DNA of 64,000 nucleotides from Quatrionicoccus australiensis (GTDB lineage Bacteria > Pseudomonadota > Gammaproteobacteria > Burkholderiales > Rhodocyclaceae), in contig NZ_JAHBAH010000001.1 of the NCBI RefSeq assembly GCF_020510425.1, forward strand, positions 3,391,001-3,455,000, in the 5' to 3' direction. Each line of letters starts with the position of its first letter. Position 1 is the stretch's first letter. Below are positions 1-7,622 of this stretch, piece by piece. The position numbers and the translations under genes were made by a program. Below the pieces are notes generated by a model. That model saw only the letters and a list, made by a program, of their open reading frames with translations. It was not told the DNA's origin and ran no database searches.

Positions 1-1934
1 CTCCGGTCGCCACGCAGATAATCGACGATAGCCTGGCTGGTCAGGGCGGTCAGGTCAGTGGCGCCCAAGTTGCTCCACAGGAATTCCTTCTTGTTGCCGC
101 CGGTGATCGTGAATATCTTTCTGCTGCCATAGGCGGGAATCAGGCTTGATGCTTCCCACACCGGAGTGCTCGTTACGCCGCTCGCCGTAATCTGATAAGC
201 CGCCAGTTCCCCGCCCCAGTCAGCCGTGTTGAAACTGCCGCTGAATACCAGTGATGAGGTAGTCAGACGGGTGCTGTTGGCGCTGACCGATCCAGATGAG
301 CTTTTCCGGTCGGCGATGTCGTTGAGCATGGCGGTCAGGGCGGCAGCAAATTCCTGCGGGTCTTTGGCGCTAAAAAAAGCGCCGCGGCTGTTCACGGAGG
401 CGTGCAGCAGGTCATCAAGTTTTCCTGGGTTGCTGCCAAATGGTGTGGGCCATGTAATGGTTGGTGAGGTTTTTCCAATGGCACTGAAAGCTGTGTCGGG
501 GTCGACTGTCCCGTTTACACCAAGGCCAACCCCGAAGGTGACCATATGTTGCCAGAATGCAGGATCGCGCGTACTGGTTGGTACCGCATTCGTCAGATTG
601 GTGTTCAGATCCCGTTTCCAGTAATAAGCGGCTACGTCTGCCAGCGTGTTGTCTCGGCCATCGGTGAACGGAGAGACGGCAGTGAATTTTAGGCTTTGGC
701 TATTGGGGCCGGTGATGGTTGTGCCATCGGTGCTGTCGTTATCATTTTTGGCGGCGCTGGTGGTTGCTTCATACGCTGTGCTCCCTTCCGACCAGTAACC
801 ATCGGTCATCAGGATGCTGTAGCTCTGCCGGCAGGCGTAGAGTGTGCCCCCCGTTGTGCCCGGTGTGCTGCTCCACGGCCCTTTGTCGTCTGTGCGGCTG
901 TAATACTGACCGGCTGCATCGAGTGCCTTGCGTAACGGTGTGCCTGCCGCAGGAATGGTGTGACCATAAAGGTCAGAGAAGAAGTTGCTGCGATCTGTAC
1001 CGCTAAATTGGCGTACGCCACTGATGAGCGTGGTGGTTGATACGCCATCGATGCTTGAACTGCCTTCGTTAATAGCGGCGAACCCGACCCGTAGGCCGGT
1101 TCCCTGGGCCGAGAATGCCCGGCCGATGCCGGCGCGTGCCGTCAGGACGCGTGAGCGATAGTAGGTGTACCAGTTGGCAAAATTCTGAATTTCCTGGGCG
1201 TAAGTGCATACTCCGGCGGTGCAGTCAGTCCGTGCGGTACGTCCATCGCCGTTATAAGTGGGCGTTGTGGAACGGATTTCGCGTTTTGCATACTTCGACA
1301 GAGTCCATTTTTCACTGCTGGTGCCTGTAAACCAAAAATAAGTAGCTGTCCAAAAACTCGAACTCGGTAATGTTGTTGTCGGGGAGCAATTGTTGTCGCT
1401 TGCGGAGGTGCAGGTATTCCAGTACACGCCGTTGTAATTGACCATGTTGGTGGTCAGGTTACGACAGTACGCAGTGGTGGTTCCTGATCGCATAGGGTTG
1501 TGCAGAGCACAGGTGGGCGAGGCGGGAGGGTAAAGGCTGCCATCCTGATTGGCCCAGGGGGTGTAAGTTATCGCCGGGTTGTAGTAAATCGTATTGACTT
1601 GTGGGGAGCGTGTCAGGGCTGCAAATATCTTGGTGCTGTCTACTGTTGCGACTTCGTTGTTGTAGTCCGTGCTGCCGTAGACGTTATTGGCTCGGGGAAA
1701 TACATAATAGGTGGCCCCCAGTGTGTAATCGTCAGGCATGATCTCAAATTGCATTGATCCCGAATCGTCGAGAATCATCATGACGTTCGGGTCGGTTGAG
1801 ACGTTCGCCTGCAAGGGTACCGTTGGAATGTCTGCGGCATACGAGAAAGGCGAGGAGCCAAGGCATAGGGCGATGGCTGCCGTTCGGGCAACGAGCCGCT
1901 GAACGAACTGGCTGGAATTGTTTTGGATTTTCAT
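1..1934 (-). CDS. pilY1: PilY1-like type IV pilus tip/assembly protein, N-terminal part (runs off left edge)
   Basis: The reading frame is open from an ATG at 1934 to the left edge (about 644 codons seen), so the C-terminal beta-propeller half is outside the window. Residues 1-34 form a Sec signal peptide ending near SYA-AD. A von Willebrand A-like start follows: ILDDSGSM gives a MIDAS DxSxS (D56, S58, S60), and later TDGYWSEG fits the second part of the fold. PilY1 proteins sit at the pilus tip, help pilus extension, and act in adhesion and surface sensing. The gene is last in the fimT-pilV-pilW-pilX-pilY1 order, 31 bp after pilX, with GGGAG upstream of the ATG. The family call rests on the motif plus the operon position. 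Confidence 0.9.
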   Translation of the reverse strand, partial: MKIQNNSSQFVQRLVARTAAIALCLGSSPFSYAADIPTVPLQANVSTDPNVMMILDDSGSMQFEIMPDDYTLGATYYVFPRANNVYGSTDYNNEVATVDSTKIFAALTRSPQVNTIYYNPAITYTPWANQDGSLYPPASPTCALHNPMRSGTTTAYCRNLTTNMVNYNGVYWNTCTSASDNNCSPTTTLPSSSFWTATYFWFTGTSSEKWTLSKYAKREIRSTTPTYNGDGRTARTDCTAGVCTYAQEIQNFANWYTYYRSRVLTARAGIGRAFSAQGTGLRVGFAAINEGSSSIDGVSTTTLISGVRQFSGTDRSNFFSDLYGHTIPAAGTPLRKALDAAGQYYSRTDDKGPWSSTPGTTGGTLYACRQSYSILMTDGYWSEGSTAYEATTSAAKNDNDSTDGTTITGPNSQSLKFTAVSPFTDGRDNTLADVAAYYWKRDLNTNLTNAVPTSTRDPAFWQHMVTFGVGLGVNGTVDPDTAFSAIGKTSPTITWPTPFGSNPGKLDDLLHASVNSRGAFFSAKDPQEFAAALTAMLNDIADRKSSSGSVSANSTRLTTSSLVFSGSFNTADWGGELAAYQITASGVTSTPVWEASSLIPAYGSRKIFTITGGNKKEFLWSNLGATDLTALTSQAIVDYLRGDR

Positions 1935-1965
1935 GGAGTACTCCCGGAGCGCTTGATTGTGCGGC

Positions 1966-2565
1966 TCAGTAAGTGGTCATCAGGGTTTGCAGCATGACGT
2001 TGGCGCGATCGTTGCTGGGGTTGCTCATGGCGGTGATTCTGAATAGATTGCAATAGCAGAAGGGATTGGTTTTATCTTTCTCGCAATCTGTTGCCATTGC
2101 TTCTCCCGCTTTGGGTTTGCATACCTGGGTGCCGCGGAACTCGATAAGGTAACGGGTGTTGTCACCGGCCAGGGGGCCGAGGTTTACGCTGGCTTTGTCA
2201 AGCTTGCGGGCTTGGGTCGTCCAGTTGATCAACTTGCTGTCAGTCATCCAGTCCGGCGAACATGCGCGGATGGGTGTGGCAACAAAACCATTGACGATCG
2301 TTGGCGCGCAGCCGCCCGCAGCGAATTCGACTTCCGGGTTTACTGCCATCCCGGTTTTGTTGCGAGCATCTTGTTCGCCGGCCAGAAGCGCGGCCTCTGC
2401 CGCTTGCAGGGCAATGCTTCTGTCGTGGGAGGCGGCGCTCATCCTTTCTTCCAGCGCAATATTGCGCACACTCGAGATGCCAAGGATGCTCATGATCACC
2501 AGCATGATCATTGCGACGATCAGTACGATGCCGCGCTGCTTTTTCGGTGGGGTAAGAGTGCTCAT
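1966..2565 (-). CDS. pilX: Minor pilin-like protein PilX
   Basis: This is a 199-residue protein with a class III-type prepilin start: a short basic leader (PPKKQRG) is cut after G, followed by a hydrophobic helix IVLIVAMIMLVIMS. The mature +5 position is not glutamate, as is usual in PilX and GspK-type proteins that cap the pilus tip. After the helix comes LEERMSAASHDRSIALQAAE, matching the PilX_N family. The C-terminal half holds several cysteines (CKPKAGEAMATDC, FCYC) that probably form disulfides. It starts 3 nt after the pilW stop and leads into pilY1, so the two are co-expressed and likely co-assembled. Confidence 0.9.
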   Translation of the reverse strand: MSTLTPPKKQRGIVLIVAMIMLVIMSILGISSVRNIALEERMSAASHDRSIALQAAEAALLAGEQDARNKTGMAVNPEVEFAAGGCAPTIVNGFVATPIRACSPDWMTDSKLINWTTQARKLDKASVNLGPLAGDNTRYLIEFRGTQVCKPKAGEAMATDCEKDKTNPFCYCNLFRITAMSNPSNDRANVMLQTLMTTY

Positions 2566-2568
2566 GTT

Positions 2569-3402
2569 TCAGCTCGTACGACGTTGGGCTACGCTGAATG
2601 AAGTCCGTTCAACGCGTCCTGGGCAAGTTGGTGCGGCGGTCGCCATGTTTTGCTCAACACTTCTACCGCACAGGGTCACGGTTAGTTTGGTTGCGCCGTT
2701 AAGGTTCTGAACGGCCAGGCCGGTCACGTTATCGACCATTTCCTCCGGGTTGTTGCCCTCTGTTCTGCGATACAGCGATGGCAGGGCCCGCCCTGCGTTG
2801 CCTATGTACCAGAGCTGGTTTGCAAGGCCGGAAACCAGGGTTGCATTGAGGAGATTGACACCTGGTACGGCAGAAACTGTAAAGGAGTTGGGGGTCGCCG
2901 AGGTGACTCGTAACAGATAGGCCGATTTGCTGGTGCAGGTGATGACTATGTCGTTGGCCTTCAGGTCGTTAGTGGCGGTGATGGTGGTAGAGCCCATGTT
3001 ATAGCCCGTGATGGTCTGGATTGTTGATGCGGTGATCACTTGTATTGCGCCTTGTGCCATGACCCGATTGCCGGGGTTGGTGCCAGGATTTATTGTGATT
3101 CCACTCGAAATGCCAGCTTTCAGAGCGACGGCTGCGGCGTTGCCACCTGTCATGTCTCTCACCTCCATGCTAAGGCAGGGGTGTCCACCTGCGGCCCGGA
3201 TGTCTCTTGTCATCAGGTCAATGGCTACGCGCGCGTTTTCCTGTATGGCTCCGAGGCTTTCCGTGGTCCTGAAGGCTTGTTGATTGGTGAGCAGAACGCC
3301 AGTGGCACCAAGCATCAGAACCAGGCCGATCGCCATGGCGACCATTAATTCAACCAGACTCAACCCGTACTGGCTTTTTTGCATAAATGTGCAGGTGTTC
3401 AT
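2569..3402 (-). CDS. pilW: Minor pilin-like protein PilW
   Basis: This is a 277-residue protein with the prepilin peptidase site YG^LSLVELMVAMAIG: cut after glycine, glutamate at mature +5, then a hydrophobic alpha1 helix. PilW is a priming minor pilin with PilV and PilX, and the length is normal for the family. The ATG overlaps the pilV stop (ATGA), so translation is coupled. The rest of the protein is a beta-rich globular domain with a cysteine pair near the C-terminus (LCGRS and TCPGR). It should not be confused with the TPR protein at 58273-59067, which some databases also name PilW. Confidence 0.9.
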   Translation of the reverse strand: MNTCTFMQKSQYGLSLVELMVAMAIGLVLMLGATGVLLTNQQAFRTTESLGAIQENARVAIDLMTRDIRAAGGHPCLSMEVRDMTGGNAAAVALKAGISSGITINPGTNPGNRVMAQGAIQVITASTIQTITGYNMGSTTITATNDLKANDIVITCTSKSAYLLRVTSATPNSFTVSAVPGVNLLNATLVSGLANQLWYIGNAGRALPSLYRRTEGNNPEEMVDNVTGLAVQNLNGATKLTVTLCGRSVEQNMATAAPTCPGRVERTSFSVAQRRTS

Positions 3403-3827
3403 AGGAGTGAACTCAATAATACTTGCTCTGCGGCGCTGCCTTTTGCTCTGCTGTCATTCCACTGAATGGTGACGGTGCATAGCGTGCCGCGAGCGTTTGC
3501 TGCGCAATTGACTTGGCCGCAGGTGTTGGGTCCGACAGATCTTCCTATGTCTTCGATCCATTTGTTGAATGTGTCGCCACCACCCGAGGCGCAGGTCATC
3601 GCGTGGCTGCGTAGGGTGCTGTCGGCTCGCATGGCTTCAAGCATGTACGTCCCGGCCATTACGGCTTGGCTACGTTGCAAGCTGCTTTCATTGCCTTTCA
3701 GGGCGCGCGTTTGAAGGGCGGCGATGCCGAGGGCACCCAGGGCAAGGATGATCAATGCGACAAGAACTTCGATCATGCTCATGCCGGATTGCCAGCGTTT
3801 CTCGGAGGGGGAGAGGGCAGATGTCAT
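3399..3827 (-). CDS. pilV: Minor pilin-like protein PilV
   Basis: The open frame extends upstream to 3875, but that part would overlap fimT. The ATG at 3827 (MTSALSPSEKRWQSG) gives a normal prepilin leader and lies 17 nt after the fimT stop, so I chose it, giving 142 residues. The processing site is SG^MSMIEVLVALIILALGALG, with glutamate at mature +5 and the hydrophobic assembly helix. The rest has the cysteines expected of PilV (MTCASGG, NTCGQVNC, LCTVTIQW). It works with FimT, PilW and PilX in priming type IV pilus assembly at the inner membrane. Confidence 0.88.
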   Translation of the reverse strand: MTSALSPSEKRWQSGMSMIEVLVALIILALGALGIAALQTRALKGNESSLQRSQAVMAGTYMLEAMRADSTLRSHAMTCASGGGDTFNKWIEDIGRSVGPNTCGQVNCAANARGTLCTVTIQWNDSRAKGSAAEQVLLSSLL

Positions 3828-3843
3828 GATGTATTTAGTTGCG

Positions 3844-4308
3844 CTATTCGTTGACGAAGACTTTTCCGCTGCCAAGAATTTGAATGCTTTTGGCTTTTGA
3901 TGTGTACGTCGATGTCGAGGATACGGCTATCGTGCCAGTGTTTGCACTTGTGCCATCGGAAGCGAAAGCGACGATGCTGATGGCGTTGTTGAACTGTATG
4001 TCGCCAGCTTGTGCACCGGCGGAACTGCCTGCTGTGCTGGTCCAGCCGTTTTTCCAGTCTCCGCCGGTGGCTGTCACTGTGACTGTGATGCCGCGCCGGA
4101 CAGCTTCTGATCTGGCATGGGCCAGGGTGGTTAAGAGGTCATTGGTGGCGGCCGTGACTCGACTTGATGCTATTTGGCCTTGCATCGATGGTGCGGCCAT
4201 CATGGCCAGAATGGCCAAGATGGCAATCGTGACCATCAACTCAACTAGCGAGAACCCGGAGGGCACGAAGCGGTGATTGATTGTTTTCAAGGTGAAGGAG
4301 TGGAGCAA
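3844..4308 (-). CDS. fimT: FimT/GspH-type pseudopilin
   Basis: This is a 154-residue prepilin with the processing site SG^FSLVELMVTIAILAILA and a GspH-like globular domain containing TTLAHARSEAVRRG, typical of FimT/FimU. It is first in the minor-pilin operon. FimT proteins are minor pilins, and some relatives bind DNA during natural transformation. The start is uncertain. The longest frame begins with TTG at 4308 without a clear ribosome site. An ATG at 4319 is in another frame and ends after 10 codons. The next in-frame candidates are a TTG at 4290 and a GTG at 4266. The mature protein is not affected. Confidence 0.85.
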   Translation of the reverse strand: MLHSFTLKTINHRFVPSGFSLVELMVTIAILAILAMMAAPSMQGQIASSRVTAATNDLLTTLAHARSEAVRRGITVTVTATGGDWKNGWTSTAGSSAGAQAGDIQFNNAISIVAFASDGTSANTGTIAVSSTSTYTSKAKSIQILGSGKVFVNE

Positions 4309-4417
4309 GAAGTTTTCATGTGCCCAGTTTAGGGGAGAGTGATTGATGGAGGCGGTAGTTTTCTACGAGCGGCATATTTAAGCGGATGAATGGATTGCTC
4401 GTTGTTATGGTTTGTTG

Positions 4418-4447
4418 TTGCGAATGAGTCATTTGTTCGGCTATAAT
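4418..4447 (+). promoter_or_regulatory. Candidate sigma-70 promoter of rpsT
   Basis: TTGCGA at 4418-4423, an 18-bp spacer and a perfect TATAAT at 4442-4447 precede rpsT, leaving about 30 nt of leader. The same 176-bp gap must also hold the divergent fimT promoter, which I could not identify. Confidence 0.6.
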
Positions 4448-4484
4448 TGCCAGCTTAATTTCATTATTTCCTTGGACTTTATTC

Positions 4485-4754
4485 ATGGCCAATAGCGCAC
4501 AAGCCCGCAAGCGCGCCCGTCAAGCTGACAAGCAGCGCTCCCATAACGCCAGCCTGCGTTCGACCCTGCGTACCGCGATCAAGCGCGTGCGCCAGGCGAT
4601 CGAAGCTGGTGATAAAGCCGCCGCACAGGGCGTCTTCCAGCAATCCGTTGCGGTTCTCGACCGTATTGCTGACAAGAAAATCATCCACAAGAACAAGGCT
4701 TCTCGTACCAAGAGCCGCCTGTCTGCTCAGATCAAGGCTATTGCAGCTGCCTGA
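4485..4754 (+). CDS. rpsT: 30S ribosomal protein S20
   Basis: This 89-residue, very basic protein begins [13 protein letters not shown], the conserved N-terminus of bacterial S20. Typical segments follow: [31 protein letters not shown]20 binds 16S rRNA early in small-subunit assembly. The length matches the family. It is monocistronic, between a strong -10 box and an intrinsic terminator. The minus-strand frames over it are shadows. Confidence 0.98.
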   Translation: MANSAQARKRARQADKQRSHNASLRSTLRTAIKRVRQAIEAGDKAAAQGVFQQSVAVLDRIADKKIIHKNKASRTKSRLSAQIKAIAAA

Positions 4755-4771
4755 TCCGGCTGGATGACAAT

Positions 4772-4799
4772 AAAAAAGGCACCTTCGGGTGCCTTTTTT
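4772..4799. terminator. Rho-independent terminator between rpsT and the DUF3579 gene
   Basis: Stem GGCACC / GGTGCC with a TTCG loop is flanked by six A on one side and six T on the other. It can therefore stop transcripts from both convergent neighbours. Confidence 0.92.
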
Positions 4800-4824
4800 A
4801 TTGTCTGTTGTTTTGCTGGGAGGC

Positions 4825-5124
4825 TTATTTTTTTTCTTCCAGGGAGCAGACGCCATCGATGATCTGCAGATCGTTGTCCTGGGCAAAGTTGAGCATGAAG
4901 CGATAGGCCATCGGTTCGACTTCGCCGAGGCGGCCGTCAACGAAAACCGCCTTTTCACCGTTGTAATCACCGGGGCCGACGTAGGGGGAGTATTTCATCT
5001 TGCGTTCGGCTCCGAAGGCCGACATGACGCCACAGAGGCGTTCTGCCCAGTCGCTGGGGCGAAATTTCTTTCCTTGTTTGGTCAGGCCAACAATGATGAA
5101 GGTGGTCGATTCTGATGTTGTCAT
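4825..5124 (-). CDS. DUF3579 domain-containing protein
   Basis: This 99-residue cytoplasmic protein has no signal peptide or membrane segment. Its sequence (FIIVGLTKQGKKFRPSDWAE, VEPMAYRFMLNFAQDN) matches my recollection of DUF3579, a small family found mainly in betaproteobacteria, often next to rpsT and argD/argF as here. No function is established that I know of. The conserved FRPSDWAERL segment and the final acidic/basic tail (CSLEEKK) are the main landmarks. It is transcribed toward rpsT and shares the bidirectional terminator. Confidence 0.8.
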   Translation of the reverse strand: MTTSESTTFIIVGLTKQGKKFRPSDWAERLCGVMSAFGAERKMKYSPYVGPGDYNGEKAVFVDGRLGEVEPMAYRFMLNFAQDNDLQIIDGVCSLEEKK

Positions 5125-5263
5125 TGTTCTACTCTGCTTTTATCGGGCGTTGCGACCTTTGGTGGAGGCATTCTAGCAGAAGCGTTGTGGCTGTGGCGCC
5201 TTTGCCACTATTGCTAGAAAACTTGTTTTAACAGAAAGGGATGCGTTGTTTTTGTTGAATCGT

Positions 5264-5297
5264 CTGCATATACTGAAGCTACTTCATTGATATGCAG
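5264..5297 (+). promoter_or_regulatory. Hairpin in the leader of the 5306 gene, covering its ribosome site
   Basis: Arms CTGCATAT (5264-5271) and ATATGCAG (5290-5297) are perfect. An inner TGAAG / TTCA-type pairing lies around a CTA loop. The 3' arm runs into the AGAGGG purine stretch just before the ATG at 5306. In RNA it could hide the ribosome site; in DNA it could be an operator. Confidence 0.45.
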
Positions 5298-5305
5298 AGG
5301 GTTTT

Positions 5306-5536
5306 ATGGTGCCCCATACCGTTCTGAAATATCTGTTTCGCATTCGTACCCGCAGCGGCGTCGTCGTTGAGAATTTGTCGATCTACGGTCGGGACGAAGT
5401 AGAGGCAAGGCGCAAGTTGTGCCAGATGTACAACGACTGCGAGATTCTTGAGGCGCGCAGCCAGCCGATGGCCTTGGGGGCGCGTAATGCGGCCTGTAGT
5501 TACGAGGATGTGGTCGATATGATCGTGGCTGGTTAG
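5306..5536 (+). CDS. Conserved-looking small protein of unknown function
   Basis: This is a 76-residue cytoplasmic protein that I do not recognise. It starts with ATG behind AGAGGG at normal spacing and uses codons like its neighbours. The first half (FRIRTRSGVVVENLSIYGRDEVEARRKLCQMY) looks like a small beta-beta-alpha fold. Two further features are an acidic NDCEILE and a C-terminal YEDVVDMIVAG. There is no membrane segment. It is convergent with the ParA gene, with only 8 nt between the two stops. The upstream hairpin supports it being a real regulated gene. Confidence 0.6.
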   Translation: MVPHTVLKYLFRIRTRSGVVVENLSIYGRDEVEARRKLCQMYNDCEILEARSQPMALGARNAACSYEDVVDMIVAG

Positions 5537-5544
5537 GCAGCTTT

Positions 5545-6306
5545 TTAGAGGTCGCCTTTGTGCTGCAACTCATCGAGCAGTGCTTTGTAATCGTGGGCGC
5601 CCGCGCTCGATGCGTTGTGGCGAAAGACGTCGCGGTTAACCGACGGGCTTTCCGCTACGGCGACATTTTCTGAAATGACGGTGTCGCAGACTTCGCTGCC
5701 GTAGCGTTCGCGCAGTTTGTTGCGGACATCGTCACTCATGCGGCGGCGGCGGTCGAAGCGGGTGAGCAGGTAGCGTCGTTCAACCCTCCTTTTTAGTACC
5801 GGCTCCAGTACTTGAAGAGTGCGAGTGATGTGCTCGGCTGCCTGCAAAGACAAATAATCGGTTGAAATCGGAATGAGCAGGCGGTCGCAGGCAAAAATGG
5901 CATTCAAGGCAAGTACACCGATATAAGGGCAGCAATCGATGATGGTCGTTCGCTGGGGCTTCTCGCTTTCGAGCAGGTCGAGGCCGCTGCGCAGCTTGTT
6001 GAGAATGGCGGGGCCTTTGCCGAAAATCGAGTCGACCTTGATCAATTGCTGGTGCGCAGGAATCAGTTGACCGATGTTTTCCCACTCGACTTCCAGTTCG
6101 GCGAGGCTGCGGCTGTCCTGGTAGAAGGCAAACAGGCTGCGGCTGGCTTCGGTGGGCAGCGTGCCATGGATGCTTGACAGATGCCCTTGCGGATCAAGGT
6201 CGATCAAGAGCGGAGGCGTACCGGCACGATGCAGCGCTGCGCCGAGATTGAGTGCGGTTGTCGTTTTGCCGACGCCGCCTTTCTGGTTGAATATAGCGAT
6301 GCGCAT
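5545..6306 (-). CDS. Orphan ParA/Soj-family ATPase
   Basis: This 253-residue protein starts directly with the deviant Walker A of the ParA/MinD superfamily, NQKGGVGKTTTALNLGAAL, followed by LLIDLDPQGHLS (Walker A') and a Walker B-like TTIIDCCPYIGVLALNAI. The start leaves no N-terminal DNA-binding domain, as in Soj-type ParA. No parB or parS-like gene lies beside it, so a role in chromosome partition is not supported here. Orphan ParA proteins commonly position pili, chemoreceptors or other cargos on the nucleoid. Residues DCCP replace the more usual DxPP/DCPP. It is divergent from argD. Confidence 0.85.
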   Translation of the reverse strand: MRIAIFNQKGGVGKTTTALNLGAALHRAGTPPLLIDLDPQGHLSSIHGTLPTEASRSLFAFYQDSRSLAELEVEWENIGQLIPAHQQLIKVDSIFGKGPAILNKLRSGLDLLESEKPQRTTIIDCCPYIGVLALNAIFACDRLLIPISTDYLSLQAAEHITRTLQVLEPVLKRRVERRYLLTRFDRRRRMSDDVRNKLRERYGSEVCDTVISENVAVAESPSVNRDVFRHNASSAGAHDYKALLDELQHKGDL

Positions 6307-6404
6307 GGTTTTGCCGTTCTATACAAGGCTCTATTTTTCACTTAACATCTGGTTTTCTGCAACTCTTTCCGGTTATTGCGATCCGTAAAGTGTTGTAGTC
6401 GTTT

Positions 6405-6434
6405 CGGCGGCGCTGGCCGCCGTTTTCGTTTTTT
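6405..6434 (+). terminator. Intrinsic terminator/attenuator in the argD leader
   Basis: Stem CGGCGGC (6405-6411) / GCCGCCG (6416-6422), loop GCTG, then TTTTCGTTTTTT, ending 12 nt before the argD ATG. No upstream plus-strand gene ends here (parA is divergent), so this is likely a leader attenuator of the arg operon. Confidence 0.65.
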
Positions 6435-6446
6435 GGGGTTGTGCTC

Positions 6447-7619
6447 ATGTCGCATGTCATGAATACCTATGCCCGGTTGCCGGTGGCTTTCAGTCATGGT
6501 CAGGGAAGCCGGATTACAGATACCGAAGGCAAAGAGTACCTCGACGCGCTGTCCGGTATTGCTGTTTCTACACTGGGGCATGCTCATCCCAAACTGGTCG
6601 CGGCCATTTCTGCGCAGGCTGGCCGGATGTTGCACACCTCCAACCTGTACCGGATTCGCGAGCAGGAAGAGCTCGCCGACAAGCTGTGCGAGCTTTCCGG
6701 TATGCAGGAAGTTTTTTTCAGCAACTCCGGTGCCGAGGCCAATGAGGCAGCGATCAAGCTGGCTCGTTTTTATGGCCACAAGAAGGGTATCGAGTCGCCG
6801 ACCATCATCGTCATGGAAAAGGCTTTCCATGGCCGGACGCTGGCGACGCTTTCGGCGACCGGCAACCGCAAGGCACAGGCGGGCTTCGAGCCGCTGGTTT
6901 CCGGCTTTGTCCGCGTTCCCTACGATGATCTGGAGGCGATCCGGGCGGTTGCCGAACACAACAAGAATATCGTCGCGGTCATGCTGGAAGTGATCCAGGG
7001 CGAAGGCGGCATCCATCTGGCTTCTCTCGAGTATCAGCGTGGCCTGCGCCAGTTGTGCGACGAGCAGGGCTGGTTGCTGATTTGCGACGAGGTGCAATGC
7101 GGCATGGCACGCACCGGCAAGTGGTTCGGTTATCAGCACGCCGGCATCCAGCCTGATATTGCTACTCTGGCCAAGGGCCTTGGCTCGGGCGTGCCGATTG
7201 GCGCCTGCATGGCGGGTGGCAAGGCGGCCGGGTTGTTCGGGCCGGGTAACCACGGCTCGACTTTTGGCGGTAATCCGCTGGTATCGACGGCAGCGCTGAC
7301 GACGATTCAGACCATCGAACAGGATGGCTTGATGGCCAGTGCCGAACGCATCGGTGCCTTGATTCGTTCTCTGATGGCTGAAGCGCTGGCGGGCGTTAAG
7401 GGTCTGGTCGAGATCCGTGGTCATGGTCTGATGATCGGTATCGAACTGGATCGTCCGTGCGGCGAACTGGTCGGCAAGGCACTGGCCGCCGGCTTGCTGA
7501 TCAATGTGACGGCTGACAAGGTGGTGCGCTTTCTGCCGCCACTGATTTTCAGCGAAAATGATGCTCGGGAGCTGGTCGACCGTAGCGCTCCCCTTATCAA
7601 GGAATTTCTGGCGGCCTGA
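6447..7619 (+). CDS. argD: Acetylornithine aminotransferase
   Basis: This 390-residue class III, PLP-dependent aminotransferase makes N-acetylornithine in arginine synthesis and often also serves in lysine synthesis. FSNSGAEANEAAIKLAR binds the cofactor phosphate. ICDEVQCGMARTG holds the PLP-contacting aspartate (D214). LAKGLGSGVPIGA holds the Schiff-base lysine (K243). The ATG at 6447 was preferred to the GTG at 6441 because GGGG lies at a better distance. argF follows after 3 nt, so the two are one operon. Other class III enzymes (ornithine or GABA aminotransferases) are possible, but the arg context favours ArgD. Confidence 0.93.
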   Translation: MSHVMNTYARLPVAFSHGQGSRITDTEGKEYLDALSGIAVSTLGHAHPKLVAAISAQAGRMLHTSNLYRIREQEELADKLCELSGMQEVFFSNSGAEANEAAIKLARFYGHKKGIESPTIIVMEKAFHGRTLATLSATGNRKAQAGFEPLVSGFVRVPYDDLEAIRAVAEHNKNIVAVMLEVIQGEGGIHLASLEYQRGLRQLCDEQGWLLICDEVQCGMARTGKWFGYQHAGIQPDIATLAKGLGSGVPIGACMAGGKAAGLFGPGNHGSTFGGNPLVSTAALTTIQTIEQDGLMASAERIGALIRSLMAEALAGVKGLVEIRGHGLMIGIELDRPCGELVGKALAAGLLINVTADKVVRFLPPLIFSENDARELVDRSAPLIKEFLAA

Positions 7620-7622
7620 ACC

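Noticed and set aside
4316..4510. Minus-strand frame of 64 codons overlapping the rpsT start
   Set aside because: No family resemblance or ribosome site, and it overlaps the rpsT promoter.
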